Shown: positions 17,541-25,369 of the stretch, one piece after another
Numbering within the stretch: the stretch's first letter is position 1
How the letters are laid out: each line of letters starts with the position of its first letter
Assembly (NCBI GenBank): GCA_021803035.1
Contig: JAJZME010000001.1
Location: forward strand, 1 to 44,610
DNA: 44,610 nt
Direction of reading: 5' to 3'
Origin: Acidobacteriota bacterium
GTDB lineage: Bacteria > Acidobacteriota > Terriglobia > Terriglobales > Acidobacteriaceae
Position numbers and translations under genes: made by a program
The notes under the pieces: model-generated
Told to the model about the DNA's origin: nothing
The model's database searches: none
Seen by the model: the letters and a program-made list of their open reading frames with translations, nothing else

Positions 17541-19670
17541 ATGCGCCCGTATTTCACCTGCAAGACAATCTTTGCGGCGCCCTTGGTTGCCGCACTTCTA
17601 ATTGCCAGTCCGGGGTTGCTGCGTGCCGCGCAGGCTCAGACGACCGGCAGTGTCAGTCCGGCGGTTCGCGCCCATATTGAAGAGGTGTTGAACGGCTTGC
17701 ACAACGGAGTGTATGTGGACCAGGTGGAGGTTTCGCCGGACGGCAAGCGGATTGCCTGGACGCAGAATCTGGCGCAAGGGCTGGAGATTCTGGTGGCGCC
17801 GCTGGGCGACCTGGCGAAGAGCCAGGTTGTGACCGCCGGGCAGACCGGGGAGAGCTGCAGTGAGGGCGAGGTGAGCTGGGCGCCCGACTCCAAGGCCATT
17901 GCTTTTCTCTCCGATTGTGCGCATCCCAGGCGGCAGGCCGATGTGTACATCTCCGACCTGAACGGGAAGCCGGCGCGCCGGCTCACGAGGCTGACGGGGT
18001 TTGTGCAGGCGCCTGCATTTTCGCCGGACGGGAAAGAGATCGCATTTCTGTATGTGCAGGGCTCGATGCGGCCGGCGGGGGCGCTGGCGGCGCAGAATCC
18101 GCGGGTGGGCGTGATCGGCGAAGGGCATGAGGCGGTGCAGCGGATCGCCATGACGCAGGCCGATGCGCCGGGGCCGGCGGCTCCGACGTATATTTCGCCC
18201 GCCGGGCTTCACGTGTACGAGTTCGACTGGTCGGCGGATTCGCGATCGGTGGCTTATGTTGCCGCCAATCCGCCGGGCGAGGATCACTGGTGGACGGCGA
18301 GGCTTTATACACAGGAGCTGGGCGCGGCGCCGCGGATGATTCTCGATCCGGCCAGGGTGGCGGGGCCGCTGCACGGGCTGCAGATTGCGGTGCCGCGCTG
18401 GTCGCCGGACGGGAAGAGCATTGCGTTCATCGGCGGGCTGATGAGCGACCAGGGGGTGACGGGCGGCGACGTGTGGATGGTGCCGGCCAAAGGCGGGCAG
18501 CCGCGCGATTTGACGCCGGGATGGCATGTGACGCCGGCCTGGGTGACCTGGGATGGCAACGGGCACCTATTGATGGACGAGATTGCCGGGGGAAGCTGCC
18601 GGCTGGTGCGGCTGACGCTGCACGGCAGCCTTAGCCGCGGGGATCTGTCGGCCAGGGCAGGGAAGCCGGTGTTCAGTTTTCCGGGGACCATCGGCGATGG
18701 GCGGATGGAGCTGAGCCTGTCGGCGACCGCGAACCGTTCGCTGTTCGTCTTTGCCGGCACCAGCCTGAACCTGCCGATGGAGATTTATACGGCCCGGCCC
18801 GGGCAGCAGGCATCTGCTGCGGGCGGCGGGCTGCCGGGGATGACGCAGATTTCGCATTTCAACGACGGGGTGAAACGGGGCTGGGGCAGATCGGTGTCTG
18901 TGACGTGGACCGACCAGGGGTTTCACGTACAGGGGTGGCTTACGCTGCCGGTGGACTACAACCCGGCGAAGAAATATGCGCTGATAGTGGAGGTGCATGG
19001 CGGGCCGGCGGCGGCGGTGCTGGGGCATTGGGGCGCGGGCGGACTGCTGAGCCCGGTGGCGTTTTCGGCGCTCGGCTACTTTGTGCTGCAGCCCAATCCG
19101 CGGGGCAGCTTTGGGCAGGGCGAGGCGTTTACCGAGGCCAACCGCAAGGACTTCGGCCATGGGGATCTGCGCGACATTCTGGCGGGCGTGACCGCGGTGG
19201 AGGCAAAGTATCCGATCGATCCGCGGCGGGTGGGGCTTACGGGGTGGAGCTATGGGGGATTCATGAGCATGTTTGCGACCACGCAGACGCAGCGGTTCCG
19301 GGCGGCGGTGGCGGGGGCGGGGATCTCGGACTGGCTGAGCTATTACGGGGAAAACTCCATCGACCAGTGGATGATTCCGTATTTTGGCGCGTCGGTGTAT
19401 GACGATCCGGCGGTGTACGCGAAGAGCTCGGCGATCAACTTCATCAAGCAGGAGCACACGCCGACGCTGGTGCTGGTGGGCCAACGCGACGGGGAGTGTC
19501 CGGCGCCGCAGTCGTTCGAGTTCTGGCATGCGCTGCGCGATCTGGGCGTGCCGACGGAGCTGGTGGTTTATCCCAATCAGGGGCATGGCCTTGCGGACCC
19601 GGCGGACCGGCACGACGTGATGGTGAGGGCGGCGGAGTGGTTTGCGCGGTATATGCCGGCTGGTTCCTAG
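17541..19670 (+). CDS. S9 family peptidase (prolyl oligopeptidase type)
   Basis: An exported serine peptidase of 709 residues, with a signal peptide of about 33 residues ending near AQAQ. Residues about 50-400 form a WD40/TolB-like beta-propeller with repeated SPDGK blades that restrict access to peptides. The C-terminal alpha/beta hydrolase carries the triad Ser570 (GWSYGG), Asp650 (GQRDGE) and His682 (NQGHGL). The family includes dipeptidyl peptidase IV and acylaminoacyl peptidase types; the exact specificity is not evident. Starts at 17508 and 17532 are also in frame, but ATG 17541 places the charged residues directly before the hydrophobic core. Expected in the periplasm. Confidence 0.9.
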   Translation: MRPYFTCKTIFAAPLVAALLIASPGLLRAAQAQTTGSVSPAVRAHIEEVLNGLHNGVYVDQVEVSPDGKRIAWTQNLAQGLEILVAPLGDLAKSQVVTAGQTGESCSEGEVSWAPDSKAIAFLSDCAHPRRQADVYISDLNGKPARRLTRLTGFVQAPAFSPDGKEIAFLYVQGSMRPAGALAAQNPRVGVIGEGHEAVQRIAMTQADAPGPAAPTYISPAGLHVYEFDWSADSRSVAYVAANPPGEDHWWTARLYTQELGAAPRMILDPARVAGPLHGLQIAVPRWSPDGKSIAFIGGLMSDQGVTGGDVWMVPAKGGQPRDLTPGWHVTPAWVTWDGNGHLLMDEIAGGSCRLVRLTLHGSLSRGDLSARAGKPVFSFPGTIGDGRMELSLSATANRSLFVFAGTSLNLPMEIYTARPGQQASAAGGGLPGMTQISHFNDGVKRGWGRSVSVTWTDQGFHVQGWLTLPVDYNPAKKYALIVEVHGGPAAAVLGHWGAGGLLSPVAFSALGYFVLQPNPRGSFGQGEAFTEANRKDFGHGDLRDILAGVTAVEAKYPIDPRRVGLTGWSYGGFMSMFATTQTQRFRAAVAGAGISDWLSYYGENSIDQWMIPYFGASVYDDPAVYAKSSAINFIKQEHTPTLVLVGQRDGECPAPQSFEFWHALRDLGVPTELVVYPNQGHGLADPADRHDVMVRAAEWFARYMPAGS

Positions 19671-19751
19671 CGCCTGCTGGCGGCTTGCGGCAGAAGTTAA
19701 AATTCCCGAGTTGCGAACTCTGAGCGGCTTGCACAGCCGCGCTCATTTTGA

Positions 19752-19791
19752 GCCACTTATGGCATGAGTCGAGTCGCGGCCCTGCAGAACC
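19752..19791. repeat. Intergenic palindromic repeat, copy B (degenerate)
   Basis: Aligned by eye with the block at about 159-198, this 40-base segment shares CACTTA, GGCA and GTCG...GCCCT in the same order and spacing, with scattered substitutions. The changes weaken but do not abolish the inverted arrangement. It supports an interspersed repeat family. Confidence 0.45.
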
Positions 19792-19807
19792 AGACTTTCA
19801 CGGCGGG

Positions 19808-19846
19808 CTGCTTTCCATCTGTCTTTAGGACAGTCTATGGGAGCAG
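19808..19846. promoter_or_regulatory. Long imperfect stem-loop
   Basis: Three nested paired blocks form one 39-base hairpin: CTGC/GCAG outside, CCAT/ATGG in the middle, and CTGTC/GACAG around a five-base TTTAG loop. Small bulges separate the blocks. There is no T-tract, so it is not a standard terminator. It lies about 180 bases before the surface lipoprotein gene and could be part of its leader or a small structured RNA. Confidence 0.35.
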
Positions 19847-20029
19847 GGAATCGTAGATGTAGCCGTTGTGCCGGAATGGACCCCGTCCTGATACACTGCT
19901 TTTTTGGAGACATCAGGCGGAACTATTTCTAGCTGGCTGCAGCACGGACCTGTGCGGCGTTAATTCAACTTCTCTGACGGAGTGGGACAGACCGTTCCGC
20001 AGTTCGAGCAGGCGGGGCGGGGAGGATTC

Positions 20030-22486
20030 ATGCGGCGGTTTTTGACGCTCATTTGTATGTTGGGCCTGACGATTCCAGCCGGGCTTTCCATCACCGGATG
20101 CACACGCAATCCGGCCGCGAAGTATTGCCCCGTTACCTCGGGCTATGGCGAACCGGTCACGGCGATCACATCGATTATCGAGCAGCCGGAAATTGGCGGC
20201 ATTTCGCTTGCCTACGGGCAAACGGAGCAGGCAGATCAGCCGACAGCTTATACCTGCCAGGGGAGCACCGCCATTGTGAACGCGAATGCATTTACCTATG
20301 GCACCACCAATAACCAACTGGTGGATATTTCGCCCACCGGCGATATTTGCGCCGGCACGTGGAACCGCAACACCGGCGGCGGCATTCCCGACTATACGAT
20401 CTGCAACCCTCCCAACCCCGCGCCCTCTACAGGCGGATTGCCCTACAGCGTTGGCTATATTTCGGCATCGGCCCATTCGGTGACCTCAAACCCGGTGGCG
20501 GTATATGTGCATGCTCCAATCACATCCGTGAAGCTGGTGGGTCCATCCTCGTGTTTATCGCAGGGCAATGTTGCGAATCTTGATGCCCAGGCGTGTTATG
20601 GCGGGGCGAATAACAAGCAATATCTGCTGTGCGCTCCGTCTTCTGTCACCCAAGCGTCATCGCCCGACCTGGCTTGTCCGCTGGCGCCGGGGGTGCAACT
20701 GAACCAGATCAAGGACTGCGTAAATGTTCTCGGCACGCTCAGCTTCTCTGTGAGCAATCAAATCGTGGCCCAGATCAACAGCACCAATAACCAGATCACC
20801 GCCGAGTACCCTGGCACAACCAACGTTACAGCGTCCATTGCCGGGTCAGGCTCATCGGCGGGCTACTTTTCGACGTGCCCGCCGGCCTCGATCAAGGTGG
20901 CGCTGGCCAACGGCTCGACGAGCGGCACTGTTACGCAGGGCGTGCCGCAGAACCTGACCACGACCGTAAAGGATACGAACGGCAACACGATCACGGGCCT
21001 GACCCTGGACTACCAGTCGACCAACCCGATTGACCTCACCGTCAATAACAAGGGCGTTGTTACCACGAACTTCCCGGGTGCGGGTTCGGTGACGGCAATT
21101 TGCCAGCCGCCGGAGTGTGATCCGGCGCCGATTAACGTGGTTGGGTTGAACGGCACGGGCACGTCCATCGCTTCCAACCCGGTGGTGATGAATACGCCGG
21201 GCACGGCCAGCGATTTTGTGTGGTTTGCGGCTCCCAACGAGTCAGAGTACTTTGTGCCCTACGAATTGCTGACCCACTCTCTGGGCTCGACGGTGCGCCT
21301 GCCATATGTGCCCAACTCGATGGTGATGGACGAGGGGGGCACGGATCTGTACTTCGGGTCGCAGCACGAGCTGATGGTCTACGACACCCTCACCGATTTA
21401 ATTACCAAGCAGGATGTCAATACGCCGGGCGTGGTTCTGGCGGTGGCGCCGAACAATTCGCTGGTTCTGATCAACGATCAGATCCGGCAGCTGTTCTACA
21501 TCTACAACACGACGAGCGGCAGTTACTTTACCTTCCCCGGCGTGGGCGTGGCGGCGCAGTGGACGCCTGACTCGAAGACTCTGTATATCGTTGACAGCAC
21601 ATCGGCGAACAACGCGGCCGAGGGCATCACGGGTCACACCAACACGCTCTATGTCTATAACGACTTCACCGGCTGGACCACGCACAACCTCAGCTCGTCC
21701 AACGGGGCGCTAGCGATCACGGTGCCGAGCGTGGGCGCGTATCTGAGCGGGGCCTTCACGGTGGCGCACACCTGGTGCCCGAGCGGCACGGTGGGCAACA
21801 ACGCAACCGTGACCTACTATCCACAGGGCGACGAACTGCCTGACACGCCGACCGACATTCTGGCTGCGACCAGCGGTGGTCATCACATTCTGGGCGCTTA
21901 TCTGGGCTCCAACGGAACGACGCTGGATGACATCGGGGTGACGATTCCGACGACGGGCTGCTCGGTGACTACGACGGGCACGGGCGCGAGCCAGGTTCAA
22001 ACCATGAATCCGCTGACGATTTCGAGCGCTGCGCGGTCGGAAGCGATTCCGGGGATCTTCCCGACGTCATTGAATCAGATTGTGACGTCGCCGATTTCCG
22101 ACCTGTCCTTCCTGACCTATAACGGGTCGACGCCGGGTGCGCTTCTGCCGTTTTATCTTCCGAACAGCAGCGGAACGATGCCCCCGCCCGGATTTGTGCA
22201 ACTGAGTGGCGGCACGGCGGTGACGGCGCCGGTGGCGGGAGCATTCAGTCCTGACGATACGAAGTTCTTTGTTTCCACGGCGGGCGACAACAAGATTCAC
22301 ATTCTCAGTATTCCCAAGAATGTAAGCATCACGAATCCGCCGACGGATAGCTTGCAGATTTCTCCCAATCTGCCGGCGTGCACTCCGCCTTCAGCCGGCG
22401 GCGTGGACGCGTACTGCACGTATACCGGCACGTCACCGACGGTGCCGGCGACGGTGATTGCCGTGGCGCCGCGCTCGACGACGTAA
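20030..22486 (+). CDS. Surface lipoprotein, Ig-like and propeller regions
   Basis: An 818-residue lipoprotein with lipobox ITGC near residue 24. The first 380 residues are Thr/Ser/Asn-rich, beta-strand-like and contain many cysteines. Segments such as VSNQIVAQINSTNNQITAEYPGTTNVTASIAGSG resemble bacterial Ig-like (BIG2) domains; that example is split in the source as adjacent short strands. Residues about 400-790 carry repeated DxxxLYxxS-like blades (TPDSKTLYIVD, SPDDTKFFVST), suggesting a beta-propeller. The start ATG 20030 follows GGGGAGGA closely. I do not recognise a specific family; similar large surface lipoproteins are common in Acidobacteriota. It is probably exposed at the outer membrane, and its role is unknown. 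A strong terminator follows directly. Confidence 0.6.
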   Translation: MRRFLTLICMLGLTIPAGLSITGCTRNPAAKYCPVTSGYGEPVTAITSIIEQPEIGGISLAYGQTEQADQPTAYTCQGSTAIVNANAFTYGTTNNQLVDISPTGDICAGTWNRNTGGGIPDYTICNPPNPAPSTGGLPYSVGYISASAHSVTSNPVAVYVHAPITSVKLVGPSSCLSQGNVANLDAQACYGGANNKQYLLCAPSSVTQASSPDLACPLAPGVQLNQIKDCVNVLGTLSFSVSNQIVAQINSTNNQITAEYPGTTNVTASIAGSGSSAGYFSTCPPASIKVALANGSTSGTVTQGVPQNLTTTVKDTNGNTITGLTLDYQSTNPIDLTVNNKGVVTTNFPGAGSVTAICQPPECDPAPINVVGLNGTGTSIASNPVVMNTPGTASDFVWFAAPNESEYFVPYELLTHSLGSTVRLPYVPNSMVMDEGGTDLYFGSQHELMVYDTLTDLITKQDVNTPGVVLAVAPNNSLVLINDQIRQLFYIYNTTSGSYFTFPGVGVAAQWTPDSKTLYIVDSTSANNAAEGITGHTNTLYVYNDFTGWTTHNLSSSNGALAITVPSVGAYLSGAFTVAHTWCPSGTVGNNATVTYYPQGDELPDTPTDILAATSGGHHILGAYLGSNGTTLDDIGVTIPTTGCSVTTTGTGASQVQTMNPLTISSAARSEAIPGIFPTSLNQIVTSPISDLSFLTYNGSTPGALLPFYLPNSSGTMPPPGFVQLSGGTAVTAPVAGAFSPDDTKFFVSTAGDNKIHILSIPKNVSITNPPTDSLQISPNLPACTPPSAGGVDAYCTYTGTSPTVPATVIAVAPRSTT

Positions 22487-22511
22487 GCGGCGAGGAATGA
22501 AGTAGCGCGAG

Positions 22512-22539
22512 AAAAGGCCGGCTGCCCGCCGGCCTTTTT
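22512..22539 (+). terminator. Rho-independent terminator of lipoprotein gene
   Basis: GGCCGGC (22516-22522) pairs perfectly with GCCGGCC (22528-22534) around a five-base loop, flanked by AAAA on the left and TTTTT on the right. It begins 25 bases after the lipoprotein stop codon and isolates that gene from the ribH-nusB unit. Confidence 0.88.
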
Positions 22540-22567
22540 GCGCCGGGGCACACGATAGAATCAATTC

Positions 22568-23479
22568 ATGATTAAAGGAATTTCCTTCCTGCGTTCCGCC
22601 GGAAGCGCTGTGGCCTTTGACCGTCTGGGGCGGTTTTTCTCGGCACTGGGCTTTGCGCCGGGCAAGGGATGGAATGAAGAAGGCAGCCTCACGGGCGGTG
22701 AAGCGCCGCGGCCGGCGACGGAGTTCAGCCGTGGCGCGTCGTTTCTGGCTCCATTGGGGAACCTGGAATTTGTGGAGGGGCGTTTTCCCGCGCCGGCCGA
22801 TGTGCTGGTGGAAGTGACGGCGCTGGATGCCGTGCACCAGGCTGCCGAAGCCTGGCTGCGCGCCGAGGGCGGCGAGGAAGCCGCGGGGCGCCTGGGGGCG
22901 ATCACCGAGACGCATTGGAAGTCGCGGATGTTTAGCGTGGAGCCGGAGCCGGGGTTTGTTTTCGGCTTCTGGGCGTGGACCGACCCGGTGAAGGGCAAGC
23001 CGGTGGCTCTGGACGGCGATCTCTCCGCGGCAGGCATGAAGTTTGGCGTGGTTGTGGCGCGCTGGAACGCGGTGATTACCGACCGGCTGCTGGACGGAGC
23101 GCTGGATGCGCTGTTGCGCAGCGGTGCCAGCCGCGCCGCTATCGAGGTTGTGCGCGTACCGGGCGCGTGGGAGATTCCCGCCGCGGCACGGGCGCTGGCC
23201 AATGCCGGCAAGGTGGATGCAATTGTGACGCTGGGCTGTTTGCTGCGCGGCGAGACGGCGCACTACGAGGCGATTTACAACGAGGTGGCGCGCGGCATCG
23301 GCCAGTCGCAGCAGGAAACCGGGGTTCCGCACAGCTTCGGCGTGCTTACCTGCGAGACGCTGGAGCAGGCGCTGGACAGGGCTGGAGTGAAGGCGGGCAA
23401 CAAGGGTTTTGAGGCGGCGGCGGCGGCCATCGAAATGGTGAGCTTGCGCCGCAAGCTGGACAAAGGCGGCACGGTTTGA
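22568..23479 (+). CDS. ribH: VOC-like domain fused to lumazine synthase
   Basis: The C-terminal half (residues about 145-303) is 6,7-dimethyl-8-ribityllumazine synthase, the penultimate enzyme of riboflavin synthesis. It joins 5-amino-6-ribitylaminouracil with 3,4-dihydroxy-2-butanone 4-phosphate. Visible active-site motifs are RWN (165-167), GAWEIP (199-204), RGETAHY with His232, PHSFGVLT (254-261) and KAGNKG (275-280). Free RibH is normally about 150-160 residues. Here about 145 extra residues precede it and resemble a VOC/glyoxalase-fold domain (FFSALGF near the start; FSVEPEPGFVFGFW near its end). The RibH N-terminal strand (ALDGDLSAAG) continues directly from it, so this looks like a true fusion. 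An internal ATG at 23036 could give a shorter form. The stop overlaps the nusB start. Confidence 0.9.
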   Translation: MIKGISFLRSAGSAVAFDRLGRFFSALGFAPGKGWNEEGSLTGGEAPRPATEFSRGASFLAPLGNLEFVEGRFPAPADVLVEVTALDAVHQAAEAWLRAEGGEEAAGRLGAITETHWKSRMFSVEPEPGFVFGFWAWTDPVKGKPVALDGDLSAAGMKFGVVVARWNAVITDRLLDGALDALLRSGASRAAIEVVRVPGAWEIPAAARALANAGKVDAIVTLGCLLRGETAHYEAIYNEVARGIGQSQQETGVPHSFGVLTCETLEQALDRAGVKAGNKGFEAAAAAIEMVSLRRKLDKGGTV

Positions 23480-23895
23480 GCTCAGGACCCCGTCGCAAAT
23501 CGCGCGAGTTGGCCATGCAGATGTTGTTTCAGGCCGACGTGGGCAGACAAGCGCCCGACGAGGTGCGCGCCACCTTCTGGAAGGCCGGCGACCCGGTGGA
23601 ACCGGAGGTGCGCGGCTTTGCCGAAGACCTGTTTCGCGCCGCTGTGGCGCATCGCGAAGAGATCGATGCGCTGATCGTGGCGCACTCGCAGCACTGGCGG
23701 CTGGAGCGCATGGCCGCGGTGGACCGCAATCTGCTGCGCATGGCGGTGGGCGAGATGCTGGCCTTCAAGGGCACGCCGTTTCCCATCGTCATCAACGAGG
23801 CGCTGGAGATCGGGCGCCGCTACTCGGCGCCGGAGTCGATTACATTTCTGAACGGGGTGCTTGATTCGATCGCCCGCAGCCTGATCGGCAAGTAG
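23476..23895 (+). CDS. nusB: Transcription antitermination factor NusB
   Basis: NusB (139 residues, normal length) binds boxA RNA with NusE/S10 and helps RNA polymerase complete rRNA operons. Family features include the N-terminal RRKSRELAMQMLFQ helix, the central DRNLLRMAVGEML and the C-terminal INEALEIGRRYSAPESITFLNGVLD. It starts at TTG 23476, and the TTGA overlaps the ribH stop codon by four bases, so translation is coupled. The ribH-nusB order is common in bacteria. Confidence 0.95.
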   Translation: MSSGPRRKSRELAMQMLFQADVGRQAPDEVRATFWKAGDPVEPEVRGFAEDLFRAAVAHREEIDALIVAHSQHWRLERMAAVDRNLLRMAVGEMLAFKGTPFPIVINEALEIGRRYSAPESITFLNGVLDSIARSLIGK

Positions 23896-23902
23896 GCAGG
23901 GA

Positions 23903-24502
23903 TCAGGCTGCCAGTTTCCAGCCGGCGCGGCGGGCGCGGCGGAGCGTGCGCGGGGAAAGCGGCACGTGCGGAGCGCGGGCGGCCAGTCCGATCCAGAGGC
24001 TGGCTACCGGCCGGGCTCCCAGCATCATGGCGGCATTGCGCAGCGCGCGCGGTGCTCCGGTGGCGAAGGGGATCAGGAAGGCGGGCACAGCCGCGGAAGT
24101 CACCAGCAGCGCTTTGCGGGGCCGCGACTTGCTGCGCAGGCGGGGCGAATTTTGTCCCCACGGCCAGTAGCCGAAACCGACCAGACGTTCCAGAAAGCGG
24201 CGGAAGATTGCCGTAACGTTGTAAAAGTTTACAGGCGCGGCCAGGACGATGGCGTCAGCGTTGCCGATTGCGTTGAGGATCGGCTCCAGATCGTCGGGCT
24301 GGGCGCACTTACCGCGCTCCTCGCCGGCTGCCTGCATGCATTCGCGGCAGTTGCGGCAGAACTCGATGTGCTGCTCGGTGAGGTAGACCGTTTCCGTGTC
24401 CGCGCCCCGCTCGCGAGCGGCTTCCAGGACCGCCTTTACGGTGTTGTCGATGGCGCCATCCTTACGGTAGCTGCCTACGATTGCCACGACTTTTCTGCTC
24501 AT
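23903..24502 (-). CDS. Flavodoxin-fold NAD(P)H-dependent FMN reductase
   Basis: A 199-residue protein of the NADPH-dependent FMN reductase/flavodoxin family. The phosphate-binding loop appears as VGSYRKDGAIDNT near residues 9-21 and the flavin-contacting segment as APVNFYNVTAIFRRFLER. A cysteine group (CRNCREC, and one more nearby) follows the second strand, as in iron-sulfur flavoprotein relatives, but the pattern is too short to prove a cluster. GGAGG precedes ATG by six bases. It is convergent with nusB, 7 bp apart, and divergent from a small lipoprotein gene. The last 30 residues are Arg-rich. The substrate is unknown; quinone or disulfide reduction are possible. Confidence 0.75.
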   Translation of the reverse strand: MSRKVVAIVGSYRKDGAIDNTVKAVLEAARERGADTETVYLTEQHIEFCRNCRECMQAAGEERGKCAQPDDLEPILNAIGNADAIVLAAPVNFYNVTAIFRRFLERLVGFGYWPWGQNSPRLRSKSRPRKALLVTSAAVPAFLIPFATGAPRALRNAAMMLGARPVASLWIGLAARAPHVPLSPRTLRRARRAGWKLAA

Positions 24503-24611
24503 GGCGGGCCTCCGGTGTGCAGGGGATAGATTGCACCGGACGGAGCGTGGGCGCTGTGACCGGGTTCACGGAGCGGGGTGCGGAAATTGGCCACCCTGCT
24601 ATGCTGTGGAG

Positions 24612-25163
24612 ATGAATCCCCTTATTCGCAACGGCGCAGTGGCGGCAATCGCCTTGCTGGTTTTCGGGTCTGCTGTTGCCTGCCACAAGGAGGAGCAGGC
24701 CGTCGAAGGCGTGACGCGAAGCGCAGTGAAGGCCGAGCACCGGGCACAGGCGCAGGCGAGTGAGCGCGACCGGGAACAGGCCAAACTTGCGCGCATTCCC
24801 GTGCCTACCAAGAGCCTGTACGTGAATGTGCACGACGCCCGGAAGTGGCAGAATCCCTTTCTTACGGTAGGCGTGAAGACGCTGGATCTTCGCATTGAGG
24901 TTCCCAATGCGGGCAAGAACGGACCGGGAAAGGGAACCGCGCCGCGCGCGCGCCGGCAGGATCTTGAAGTGAGCCTCAAGGAGCTGGGCAAGGCCGTGGC
25001 GGCGATTCCTCCGGAGGAGTGGCCCTATGGCCGCGTTATTGCGGTGGCGGAGTCGCCGAAGGCCAGCCGCAAAGAGATGCCAGAGGTGCGCCGGAATGTC
25101 GAAGCCGTGATCAACGAGCTGAACGACCTGGGCGTGGTGGTGGAAGAGTGGCCCTCGCAGTAG
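24612..25163 (+). CDS. Small exported or lipoprotein, unknown function
   Basis: This 183-residue protein has a signal sequence ending in AVAC, a plausible though imperfect lipobox (alanine at -3). The mature part begins with a charged stretch (residues about 24-60) that may form a helix, followed by a compact domain with VPTKSLYVNVHDARKWQNPF and a C-terminal helix EMPEVRRNVEAVINELNDLGVVVEEW. I do not recognise a family. The last part loosely resembles the periplasmic domain of ExbD-like proteins, but without the transmembrane helix. GTGGAG precedes ATG 24612. It probably faces the periplasm; its role is unknown. Confidence 0.6.
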   Translation: MNPLIRNGAVAAIALLVFGSAVACHKEEQAVEGVTRSAVKAEHRAQAQASERDREQAKLARIPVPTKSLYVNVHDARKWQNPFLTVGVKTLDLRIEVPNAGKNGPGKGTAPRARRQDLEVSLKELGKAVAAIPPEEWPYGRVIAVAESPKASRKEMPEVRRNVEAVINELNDLGVVVEEWPSQ

Positions 25164-25237
25164 TGTTGTTTCTCTGGAAATTGGTGGTGGTCTAACTGCC
25201 TGCGCCAATAGTCAAAGCTGCGGGAAGCCTGACTTTC

Positions 25238-25310
25238 AGCGGCTAAAGCCGTACTTACAATAAGTCACTTACAGGCCAGCGAAGGCCGGCTCCCCCCTAA
25301 AAGCTGGACT
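25238..25310. repeat. Intergenic palindromic repeat, copy C
   Basis: CGGCT/AGCCG with a two-base loop (25240-25251) is followed by two CACTTAC-like heptamers and then GGCC/GGCC around AGCGAA (about 25274-25287). The order, a GGCTxAAGCC palindrome and CACTTAC before a second hairpin, resembles copy A at 134-190, although the stems differ in sequence. I include it in the family with moderate confidence. Confidence 0.45.
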
Positions 25311-25369
25311 TTAACGGCAGGTTAACCGGAATGCGGTACAGGACGCAGAACTGGCTCAGGTTAACGCGC

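Larger units (their letters stand above)
19671..20029. other. 359-bp hairpin-rich intergenic region
   Basis: This gap contains a degenerate copy of the CACTTAC/GGCACG repeat (19752-19791), a long imperfect hairpin (19808-19846), and an inverted pair CCTGAT/ATCAGG at 19887-19917 that encloses a run of six T residues. Any of these could belong to the leader of the downstream lipoprotein gene. No coding region is supported. Confidence 0.5.
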
